Shown: positions 1 through 5,334 of the stretch, piece after piece
Layout of the letters: every line of letters starts with the position of its first letter
Position numbering within the stretch: the first letter of the stretch is position 1
DNA from: Desulfobacterales bacterium
Lineage (GTDB): Bacteria > Desulfobacterota > DSM-4660 > Desulfatiglandales > Desulfatiglandaceae
Length of the DNA: 5,355 nt
Direction of reading: 5' to 3'
NCBI GenBank assembly: GCA_022013615.1
Contig: JAKLQB010000728.1
Coordinates: 1-5,355 of the forward strand
Program-made: the position numbers and the translations under genes
The notes under the pieces: model-generated
Databases searched by the model: none
What the model saw: the letters and a program-made list of their open reading frames with translations, nothing else
What the model was told of the DNA's origin: nothing

Positions 1-179
1 TTTGAAAATGCCATCCAAATATCTGTAGCAACCATAGTGATGGCTGCTTTGAATGAGACCACATACCAAAAGCCACAGAAACCCACAATGCCCATAGCAA
101 AACCGACGGGCATGCCTGAAAAGAATAATACAAATAGAAGGATTGCGATTCCAATCAGTCCAGCAAGTGCTAAACTCAT
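1..179 (-). CDS. dctM: TRAP transporter large membrane subunit DctM, N-terminal fragment (cut by window edge)
   Basis: This is the start of the 12-13-helix membrane subunit that forms the ion-coupled transport channel of TRAP transporters in the inner membrane. I translated the minus strand by hand from the ATG at 179-177. It gives 59 residues, beginning MSLALAGLIGIAILLFVLFF, followed by SGMPVGFAMGIVGF and ending TDIWMAFS. The motif with G-M-P-V-G-F-A after a first hydrophobic helix is characteristic of DctM N-termini. The start codon overlaps the dctQ stop by 4 bp (ATGA), which indicates translational coupling and fits the obligate complex of the two membrane subunits. Only about one seventh of the usual ~430 residues is visible, so integrity of the gene cannot be judged. 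It could only be confused with the DctM part of a DctQM fusion, but here DctQ is a separate gene. Confidence 0.9.
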   Translation of the reverse strand, partial: MSLALAGLIGIAILLFVLFFSGMPVGFAMGIVGFCGFWYVVSFKAAITMVATDIWMAFS

Positions 180-667
180 CTATCCTTCTCCTCTTCCCCA
201 ACGATGGCCTTCATGAGGTCAACAAGAAAAACCAGGGCGAGAACAACACAACCAAGGGCAACTCCATAGGTGAAAGGGTAATAGACGATCTGTAGCGTTT
301 CTGTTACTTCCCCTGATTTCCTTAGTGTTGAGGCCCATTTTGCAATCTGCCAGGCAGCCATACTAAAAAAAACCATGCAAATGAGACAAGTTATACTATT
401 TGTGATTCTCTGTGCTTTTTTTGAGAACTTTTTTATTAAGATGTCTACTGCAATATGGCCCCGTTCGATTTGGGTATATCCTAAGGCAAAGGCCGTCACA
501 ATAGCGCCTAAAAAGCCCATAATCTCAAAAGTGCCCTTTACCGGCATCCAGACAATACGCAGGAATACATTTGAACAGGTCAAAACGATCATTGCCACTA
601 AAAAGACACCCGCTATCCACATAAGAACCTGGTTTAAAACCTGGCTTAATTTATCAAGAGCCGTCAT
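176..667 (-). CDS. dctQ: TRAP transporter small membrane subunit DctQ
   Basis: The product is 163 residues, the usual size for DctQ, the small integral membrane subunit that pairs with DctM and helps dock the loaded binding protein. Four hydrophobic segments are visible at about residues 11-36, 46-65, 86-108 and 128-152. The family motif R-G-H-I-A-V-D (69-75) follows the second segment. The charged tail EEEKDR is cytoplasmic in the usual topology. I chose the ATG at 667 because AGGAGAG (673-679) sits 5 nt upstream and the protein then begins MTALDKLSQ, directly before the first helix. The frame stays open to a TTG at 727, but that start would add a polar extension and has no comparable ribosome binding site. 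The gene follows dctP after a 149-bp gap holding a stem-loop and overlaps dctM by 4 bp. The sequence similarity of DctQ proteins is low, so the substrate cannot be inferred from it. Confidence 0.93.
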   Translation of the reverse strand: MTALDKLSQVLNQVLMWIAGVFLVAMIVLTCSNVFLRIVWMPVKGTFEIMGFLGAIVTAFALGYTQIERGHIAVDILIKKFSKKAQRITNSITCLICMVFFSMAAWQIAKWASTLRKSGEVTETLQIVYYPFTYGVALGCVVLALVFLVDLMKAIVGEEEKDR

Positions 668-668
668 A

Positions 669-680
669 TTAGCTCTCCTG
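669..680 (-). promoter_or_regulatory. Ribosome binding site of dctQ (copy 1 of a shared 12-mer)
   Basis: On the minus strand this reads CAGGAGAGCTAA, with AGGAGAG 5 nt before the ATG at 667. It decides the start in favour of 667 rather than the TTG at 727. The identical 12-mer precedes the mutase small subunit gene at 4073-4084. Confidence 0.75.
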
Positions 681-730
681 TGCCTTTGTTCTATATTTTT
701 GTTTGCTACTATGCCTTTAATAGTCAAGAC

Positions 731-780
731 GGGTTATGGACTTCGGTTGTCACGACAAACTATTTTGAAATCCATAACCC
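731..780 (-). other. Stem-loop between dctP and dctQ
   Basis: The arms 731-740 (GGGTTATGGA on the plus strand) and 771-780 (TCCATAACCC) are perfect 10-bp reverse complements. After one mismatch (730/781) two more pairs follow at 728-729 and 782-783. The 30-nt loop contains a smaller inverted repeat, TTGTC at 747-751 and GACAA at 754-758. The structure lies 36 nt after the dctP stop and 63 nt before the dctQ start. No run of T follows it in the direction of transcription, so it is not a standard intrinsic terminator. By comparison with other TRAP operons, where a hairpin after dctP favours high levels of the binding protein over the membrane subunits, an RNA-stabilising or partial attenuation role is likely. 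That role is an inference. Confidence 0.6.
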
Positions 781-816
781 ATCAGATCTTCACATCCAAT
801 ATCGGTTTGGATGCTT

Positions 817-1836
817 CTATTGGTACTTTTTCATAAACGCCTTGATATCCGCTATAATTGCTTCTACCGGAAAGCCTTTTTCTTTTGTGTCCTTAATCCA
901 CTCAGCCGTGATGGGTTCCAACAATTTGTCCCACCTGGCTCTCTCTTCTTTGGAAAGTTCAATCACCTCAACACCCTGTGTCGTTTTAGACCACTCCATG
1001 GACTCTATTATATGCTTATCCATGTAAGCCCCTGTCCATTCGGCATGCTCCTGGGCCAGGTCATCCATAACCTTTTGAACATCTTTGGGCAGAGAATTCC
1101 ACTTATCCATGTTCATAACTACGGAAAAAGGATAGATTACAGTATCGATCATAGTCACATACTTAGTGATTTCTGCGAACTTGAAATCCTTCATTACCTC
1201 AAGCGATGTAAACTGGCCTTTGACCACGCCCTTTTGCAAGGCCTCCGGCACTGCAGACATTGGCATGCCTACCTGGTTGGCGCCCCATGCCTTTAGAATT
1301 TTTGCAGCGCCGCCAGAGGCACGCAGATCCACACCTTTCATGTCTTCTAATTTTCTTATGGGCATTGTAGACATAATGTTTGAAGTTCCGCATGTATACA
1401 TGGTAAGGACTTTAACCTTGGAAAAAGCCTCGGGCTTATATTTATTGTACAGATCCCAGAGTGTGAGAGAGGCCACGCGCGCATTGGGAAATCCGAGAGG
1501 AAGACTGGTTGCGTTAGTGACTGTGAAGCAGCCAGGCTGGTATGCCATGCAGAGAGTACCGATATCTGACGTTCCAGCAATAACTCCGTCTAACATATTT
1601 TTTGCACCAAGCAGTGTCTCACCATGAAAGGCGTCTATTTTAACCTTACCGCCTGTTCGTTTTTCCACCTCTTTTATCCACCTCTCCAACTGTACACCCA
1701 CAAAGGTCCCGGCAGGTGTAAACTGAGAATAGCTCAGCTTGATTGGTCCTGCCATTGCTGGTGCCGAGATCAAGCTAACTGTAAACAGTGTTACCAAAAA
1801 AAATCCAACCAGTGCAAATCCTATTTTTCGTCTCAT
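817..1836 (-). CDS. dctP: TRAP transporter periplasmic solute-binding protein DctP
   Basis: The 339-residue precursor is the soluble receptor that captures an organic acid in the periplasm and hands it to DctQM. A Sec signal peptide is clear: MRRK, then a hydrophobic core to about residue 24, then A-P-A-M-A with predicted cleavage after Ala29. The mature part, beginning GPIKLSYSQFTPAG, has the usual DctP layout. The block with D-L-R-A-S-G-G (170-176) contains Arg172, at the position of the conserved arginine that binds the ligand carboxylate in this family. It is followed by P-M-S-A-V-P-E-A-L-Q-K-G-V-V-K-G (192-207), the counterpart of the family's P-x-x-E-x-Y-x-A-L-x-x-G-x-x-D-G; the usual Tyr is Pro197 and the usual Asp is Lys206. 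I chose the ATG at 1836 because a near-perfect AAGGAGGT lies 7 nt upstream and the signal peptide begins there. An in-frame ATG at 1893 would add 19 mostly polar residues. The ligand is unknown; most DctP proteins bind carboxylates. Confidence 0.94.
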   Translation of the reverse strand: MRRKIGFALVGFFLVTLFTVSLISAPAMAGPIKLSYSQFTPAGTFVGVQLERWIKEVEKRTGGKVKIDAFHGETLLGAKNMLDGVIAGTSDIGTLCMAYQPGCFTVTNATSLPLGFPNARVASLTLWDLYNKYKPEAFSKVKVLTMYTCGTSNIMSTMPIRKLEDMKGVDLRASGGAAKILKAWGANQVGMPMSAVPEALQKGVVKGQFTSLEVMKDFKFAEITKYVTMIDTVIYPFSVVMNMDKWNSLPKDVQKVMDDLAQEHAEWTGAYMDKHIIESMEWSKTTQGVEVIELSKEERARWDKLLEPITAEWIKDTKEKGFPVEAIIADIKAFMKKYQ

Positions 1837-1843
1837 ATCTCTT

Positions 1844-1851
1844 ACCTCCTT
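1844..1851 (-). promoter_or_regulatory. Strong ribosome binding site of dctP
   Basis: The minus strand reads AAGGAGGT, nearly fully complementary to the 16S rRNA 3' end, 7 nt before the ATG at 1836. It is the main reason to place the dctP start directly before the signal peptide instead of at the in-frame ATG at 1893. Confidence 0.8.
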
Positions 1852-1890
1852 ATTAATTGATGATTTAACCCCCTTAACACCATTACCTTC

Positions 1891-1903
1891 CATTTCACCT
1901 CCC
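1891..1903 (-). promoter_or_regulatory. Second Shine-Dalgarno and in-frame ATG upstream of dctP
   Basis: The minus strand reads GGGAGGTGAAATG, with GGAGG only 4 nt before an ATG at 1893 that is in frame with dctP. Use of this start would give a 358-residue precursor with 19 extra residues in front of the signal peptide. The spacing is short and the extension contains acidic residues, which are unfavourable ahead of a Sec signal, so I regard it as the weaker or an accessory start. Confidence 0.4.
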
Positions 1904-1922
1904 TTCTCTTTAATTTAAGTGC

Positions 1923-3551
1923 CTAAAATATACTCGGTTCCACGAACTCCCCAAAAACATCTCTGAAAACATTCGACATTTCACCTACCGTTGCATAACT
2001 TTTGCAGCACTCAAGCAGATAGGGCATAACGTTTTTCTCTTCTATGGCCGCCTTTTCAAGTGCTTTTAAGGAGTTTTTGACCGCCTTGTTGTCCCGGTCC
2101 TTCTTGAGTTCCTTAAGTCGTTTAATCTGTAAACGTGCCCACTCCTCGTTGTATTCGTGGAGTTCCACCTCCATGTCAACGCCTTCTGTGTACTTGTTGA
2201 CACCGACCTTTATGACTTTCCCTTCCTGGATCTTTTTCTCAAACTCGTAGGCCTGCCATGCCACTTCTTTCTGCACATACCCGGACGAAACAGCCTCAAC
2301 CATGCCACCGACCTTCTCTACCTTTTCCATCTCTTCCAGGATCTTTGCTTCCATTTCTTTGGTCAATGTTTCTAAAAAGTATGAGCCGGCCAGGGGATCC
2401 ACCGTATCCCTGAGCCCTATTTCATCCATGAGTATTTGAAAGGTCCTTAAGGACAGGAGCGCTGCCCGCTCCGTGGGAATCGTATATGCCTCGTCAAAAG
2501 AGCAAAGGGCTGTGGTCTGGGCGCCGGACAGGGCCGCTGCAAGCGCATAGTATGCCCCGCGCACGATATTATTTTCCGGCTGCTGTTTGGTCATACCCGA
2601 GCCGCCGCCACCGAATATGCCGCGGAGGAAAAGCGCTTTCTTGTTTTGAACATCATATCGTTCTCTCAATAACTTTGCCCATAACTTCCTTGCCGCCCGA
2701 AATTTTGCCACTGTCTCCCAGATGTTACCATAGATATTCAGATTAAAAGAAAACCTGCCTACAAAATCTTCTGCCTTGTATCCACGGGCGACCACGTTAT
2801 CGATATAAGCAAAGGCAATCAATAAGGCATAGGAAATTTCTTGTGCCGGCGTGCAACCGGATTCTCTGATATGGTAACCCGCCACAGAAACCGGATTGCA
2901 TCTTGGCAGTTCCTTCATTGAATACTCTATAGTGTCACCGATAAGCCGCACTGCTGGTTCAACAGGATAGATCCACGCTCCCCTGCCAACCATCTCCTTG
3001 AGGATATCGTTCTGAGGAGTGGCCGAGATCTCTTCTTTTTTATACCCGAATTTTTCCGCTACTGCCTGATACATGGCCAGCATGATCGAGGCCACTGCGT
3101 TAATTGTCAGGCCGCTCCCGATACGGTTCAATTTAATATCCTTGAACGCGATCTCAAAATCCCTCAAGGAATCAATGGCCATACCCACGCGTCCCACTTC
3201 ACCCTCTGACATAGGATCGTCGGAATCATAGCCCATCTGCGTAGGCAGATCGAAGGCCACATTAAGGCCCGTTTGGCCATGAGAAATCATTAACTTAAAT
3301 CGCTCGTTGGTCTCCTCTGGTGTGCCAAACCCTGTGTACTGGCGGGTTGTCCAATTTCGGCTCCTGAAACCCAGGGGATGAATACCGCGGGTAAAAGGAA
3401 ATTCTCCGGGATCCGCAAGATCCTTCTGGTAATCAAAACCAACCCGCTCAAGGTCCTCGGGTAAATAAACCGGTTTTATCTTAATGCCCGATTGAAGAAT
3501 AACCTCTTTGATGGCATCTTTTTCATCTTTGATATATGTGGCTACGCCCAT
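1923..3551 (-). CDS. Adenosylcobalamin-dependent acyl-CoA mutase, large (catalytic) subunit, methylmalonyl-CoA mutase family
   Basis: This 542-residue protein is the TIM-barrel catalytic subunit of a two-subunit B12 mutase, which moves a CoA-thioester carbon group between adjacent carbons by a radical route. Its length and its end (N-V-M-P-Y-L-L-E, then V-G-E-M near 525) match separate large subunits such as 2-hydroxyisobutyryl-CoA mutase HcmA; there is no B12 domain. Aligned by eye to Propionibacterium methylmalonyl-CoA mutase (numbers from memory), it keeps Arg65(82), Thr68(85), Arg70(87), Tyr72(89), Thr178(195), Gln180(197), Arg190(207), His227(244), Arg266(283), Ser268(285), Gly317(333) and Glu354(370). 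Tyr72 and Arg190 hold the free carboxylate; isobutyryl-CoA mutase has Phe and Gln there. Changed are His58(Tyr75), Gly61(Met78), Asn97(Ser114), Ile312(His328), Gly314(Gln330), Ser318(Trp334) and Cys350(Asn366). The substrate is therefore probably a carboxyacyl-CoA but perhaps not methylmalonyl-CoA. GAGGG lies 4 nt before the ATG at 3551. Confidence 0.93.
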   Translation of the reverse strand: MGVATYIKDEKDAIKEVILQSGIKIKPVYLPEDLERVGFDYQKDLADPGEFPFTRGIHPLGFRSRNWTTRQYTGFGTPEETNERFKLMISHGQTGLNVAFDLPTQMGYDSDDPMSEGEVGRVGMAIDSLRDFEIAFKDIKLNRIGSGLTINAVASIMLAMYQAVAEKFGYKKEEISATPQNDILKEMVGRGAWIYPVEPAVRLIGDTIEYSMKELPRCNPVSVAGYHIRESGCTPAQEISYALLIAFAYIDNVVARGYKAEDFVGRFSFNLNIYGNIWETVAKFRAARKLWAKLLRERYDVQNKKALFLRGIFGGGGSGMTKQQPENNIVRGAYYALAAALSGAQTTALCSFDEAYTIPTERAALLSLRTFQILMDEIGLRDTVDPLAGSYFLETLTKEMEAKILEEMEKVEKVGGMVEAVSSGYVQKEVAWQAYEFEKKIQEGKVIKVGVNKYTEGVDMEVELHEYNEEWARLQIKRLKELKKDRDNKAVKNSLKALEKAAIEEKNVMPYLLECCKSYATVGEMSNVFRDVFGEFVEPSIF

Positions 3552-3566
3552 GATTCCCTCATCTAT

Positions 3567-3578
3567 TTATTTAAATAA
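3567..3578. repeat. 12-bp perfect AT palindrome before the mutase large subunit gene
   Basis: TTATTTAAATAA is its own reverse complement and lies 15 nt upstream of the ATG at 3551, next to the GAGGG ribosome binding site. It could be an operator half-site arrangement or simply an AT-rich, unstructured translation start region. I favour the latter because the stretch around it is all A and T. Confidence 0.3.
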
Positions 3579-3629
3579 TCAATATTTTTTCTATGTGCTT
3601 TCAGTGATGTCCACTGCGCCCTGCGCCTG

Positions 3630-3666
3630 CGTGACCACAAGTCCAGTATATGTGTGGATGGTCACG
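3630..3666 (-). other. Stem-loop directly after the mutase small subunit stop codon
   Basis: CGTGACCA at 3630-3637 and TGGTCACG at 3659-3666 are perfect 8-bp reverse complements with a 21-nt loop. On the transcribed strand the stem starts 2 nt after the TAG stop of the small subunit. No T-run follows, so it is not an intrinsic terminator; transcription must continue for the large subunit to be made. Next to it lies a 7-bp tandem repeat (CTGCGCC at 3614-3620 and 3621-3627). A role in protecting the upstream message or in uncoupling the two subunits' expression is possible but inferred. Confidence 0.5.
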
Positions 3667-3668
3667 GA

Positions 3669-4067
3669 CTATTTCGGTGCATTTTCCCAAATAAACTTTA
3701 CGATCTCATCAAAGTGAACTCCCCCAGGAAAGATCCCTTTGACCCCAATATCCTTAAGGGCGGGTATATCTTTGTTAGGAATAACGCCACCCACAACGAT
3801 CAGTTTATCCCCAATATCCTGCTCGTTCACCATCTTCATCAGTTTTTTGCAAATGGGTATATGAGCCCCGGACATAATGGAAAGACCAATAACGTCTGCA
3901 TCTTCCTGTATGGCCTGGTTAACAATGCTGGGCACGGTCTGGTGAAGACCTGTATAAATCACTTCCATACCGGCCTCACGCATGGCATGAGCCACAACTT
4001 TGGCTCCCCTGTCGTGGCCATCCAGCCCTGGTTTTGCCAAAAGGACCCTTATTTTTCTCTCTGCCAT
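3669..4067 (-). CDS. Adenosylcobalamin-dependent acyl-CoA mutase, small (B12-binding) subunit
   Basis: This 132-residue protein is a stand-alone cobalamin-binding Rossmann-like domain that delivers the coenzyme to the catalytic subunit encoded next. The base-off/His-on signature is intact: Asp16-x-His18-x-x-Gly21, where His18 becomes the lower ligand of cobalt. Lys12 and Asp16 match the residues that tune this ligand in methylmalonyl-CoA mutase (Lys604 and Asp608 of the Propionibacterium enzyme, from memory). Further on come G-L-S-I-M-S-G (61-67), the counterpart of the S-x-L motif with Met for Leu, and V-V-G-G (91-94), the glycine pair that holds the nucleotide tail. Its size fits the small subunits of two-subunit mutases (about 130-140 residues). 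The start at 4067 has AGGAGAG 9 nt upstream. It is separated by 65 bp from the CoA transferase and by 117 bp from the large subunit, an unusually wide gap for two subunits of one enzyme. Confidence 0.95.
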   Translation of the reverse strand: MAERKIRVLLAKPGLDGHDRGAKVVAHAMREAGMEVIYTGLHQTVPSIVNQAIQEDADVIGLSIMSGAHIPICKKLMKMVNEQDIGDKLIVVGGVIPNKDIPALKDIGVKGIFPGGVHFDEIVKFIWENAPK

Positions 4068-4072
4068 ATTTG

Positions 4073-4084
4073 TTAGCTCTCCTG
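4073..4084 (-). promoter_or_regulatory. Ribosome binding site of the mutase small subunit (copy 2 of the shared 12-mer)
   Basis: The minus strand reads CAGGAGAGCTAA, identical to 669-680 upstream of dctQ. Here AGGAGAG lies 9 nt from the ATG at 4067, against 5 nt at dctQ. It supports the assigned start. Confidence 0.65.
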
Positions 4085-4132
4085 ATAAAACGTTTCGAAA
4101 TCTCTAAAACTCATTGAGAATAAAAGGGATTT

Positions 4133-5320
4133 TCATATAACCCCGTTCTCTTTAAGCCCAGTTAGGTCTTCATTTGAATACCCGAGCTGCCCGTATATCT
4201 CCCCATTATGTTCCCCAAATCGCGGGGGAAACGAGAGGTTACGGTTCAGCTCTTCTAAAAATGGCGTCATATTGGGCGGTGGGGGCAGGGTGATTCTGGT
4301 CCCTGTTTTCTGGTCTTCAGCAAACAGTAACCTCCGTTCCACAAGGGGATCGGCCACAACCTCTGGAATGGTCTTTATCTTGCTTATTGGAAGGGTGATC
4401 GAGTTGAATAACTCGATTAATTCTTCGGAAGTATGATTTCTGGTAATTTCATTGATAGCCCGATTCAGGTTGTCCACGTCTTGAATTCTGCCAGCATTTT
4501 TTTCATACTCCGGTTTGTCAAGGGATTTAAACATTTCTTGAGATACCATGGACTTCCACTGCCGATCATTACCCACGGCCATATAAACAAAACCATTACT
4601 CGATTTATACACAGAGCAAGGGCAGAAAAATTCATGTGTATTGCCCCTGCGGGTAATTTTCTTGTTAAGTAGGGTTGAAAGGGTGATTGGCACTGTCAAC
4701 CATGACACGGAGGACTCAAACATGGCCATATTGATACAGGAACCCTCTCCTGTGGCCTCACGCTTGTAAAGAGCCTTCATTAAAAGGCCGTAGGAATGTT
4801 CGCTTGTTCCCATATCGGGAAGTGGAATACCCAGTACCTGGGGGTCTCCACCCGCTTCACCGGTCATGTCCATCAAGCCTGATCTCGCCTGGAGTATGGG
4901 ATCGTATGCCGCCTGATTGCTGTCCGGACCGAAACCCGTAACCCCCAGCCATATGATATCCGGTTTATGGGCCTTGAGAGTCTCGTAATCAATCCCCAGC
5001 TTTTTATAATTCCTGGGGAGTTGATTGGTTGCAAATATATCGACTTTCAGCTCCTGAATGAGAGAACGGAAAATCTTTTGGCCTTCTGGGTCGCCGAGAT
5101 TGAGCGTCAGTGCCTTTTTGCCTGAATTAATGCACAGGTAATAGGCGTTCATCCTCTCTTCACCCAGGACATTCTCGCCAATAAAACGGTTTGGATCCCC
5201 ATATACGGGATGCTCCAGTCTTATGACCTGTATGCCGTCATGGGCCAATCGGTAAGTCAAATAGGGTAAAACGGTCGCCTGTTCAAGGGATAATACGGTG
5301 AGATTTTTGAAAAGATCCAT
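4133..5320 (-). CDS. Class III CoA transferase (CaiB/BaiF, formyl-CoA transferase family)
   Basis: The 395-residue product matches the usual size (about 380-430) of family III CoA transferases, cytoplasmic enzymes that move CoA from a donor thioester to a free carboxylic acid through an enzyme-bound aspartyl anhydride. Visible signatures are the N-terminal Rossmann part with V-I-R-L-E-H-P (32-38) and G-D-P-N-R (41-45), N-x-G-K-K-A-L-T-L-N-L (65-75 region), V-T-G-F-G-P (127-132), Y-D-P-I-L-Q-A-R-S-G-L (139-149), and G-I-P-L-P-D-M (164-170). Asp169 is the expected catalytic residue. The C-terminus has P-P-R-F-G-E-H-N and the closing L-G-Y-S. The usual G-P-Y-A near residue 17 is replaced by V-L-P-Y. 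The ATG at 5320 has AAAGGAGG (5327-5334) 6 nt upstream. As first gene before the mutase, it probably activates the mutase substrate. The acid and CoA donor cannot be read from sequence; some relatives need a second subunit, which could lie off the right edge. Confidence 0.93.
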   Translation of the reverse strand: MDLFKNLTVLSLEQATVLPYLTYRLAHDGIQVIRLEHPVYGDPNRFIGENVLGEERMNAYYLCINSGKKALTLNLGDPEGQKIFRSLIQELKVDIFATNQLPRNYKKLGIDYETLKAHKPDIIWLGVTGFGPDSNQAAYDPILQARSGLMDMTGEAGGDPQVLGIPLPDMGTSEHSYGLLMKALYKREATGEGSCINMAMFESSVSWLTVPITLSTLLNKKITRRGNTHEFFCPCSVYKSSNGFVYMAVGNDRQWKSMVSQEMFKSLDKPEYEKNAGRIQDVDNLNRAINEITRNHTSEELIELFNSITLPISKIKTIPEVVADPLVERRLLFAEDQKTGTRITLPPPPNMTPFLEELNRNLSFPPRFGEHNGEIYGQLGYSNEDLTGLKENGVI

Positions 5321-5326
5321 CAGAGT

Positions 5327-5334
5327 CCTCCTTT
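5327..5334 (-). promoter_or_regulatory. Ribosome binding site of the CoA transferase gene
   Basis: The minus strand reads AAAGGAGG 6 nt before the ATG at 5320, which fixes this start. Only 35 nt of upstream sequence are in the window, too little to look for the promoter. Confidence 0.75.

Noticed and set aside
668..727. Extended dctQ start at the TTG at 727
   Set aside because: It adds 20 polar residues ahead of the first membrane helix and lacks a good ribosome binding site, whereas the ATG at 667 has AGGAGAG at 5 nt.
690..730. Possible promoter before dctQ (TTGACT on the minus strand near 727-722)
   Set aside because: No -10 hexamer lies at 16-18 nt; the nearest TATAGA is 26 nt away. The site also sits inside an operon.
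731..780. Intrinsic terminator after dctP
   Set aside because: The stem is followed by GTCTTGACTATT on the transcribed strand, not by a T-run, and the loop of 30 nt is long for a terminator.
375..836. Plus-strand open frame of 153 codons opposite dctQ
   Set aside because: It lies antisense to a gene with clear DctQ features, has no recognisable domain, and is one of several such shadows opposite every gene here.
811..1296. Plus-strand open frame of 161 codons opposite dctP
   Set aside because: It is antisense to well-supported DctP sequence, and its composition, rich in His, Cys and Leu, is typical of a reverse-strand shadow.
3567..3578. Operator reading of the TTATTTAAATAA palindrome
   Set aside because: A pure AT palindrome in an AT-rich start region is expected by chance, and no second copy or regulator gene is in the window.
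3552..3668. Promoter between the two mutase subunit genes
   Set aside because: TGGACA and TTGATT on the minus strand resemble -35 boxes, but neither has a credible -10 box at the right distance; the AT-rich stretch makes chance matches likely.
3654..4076. Plus-strand open frame of 140 codons opposite the mutase small subunit
   Set aside because: It exactly covers the B12-binding gene, whose Asp-x-His-x-x-Gly motif is unambiguous; nothing supports the opposite strand.
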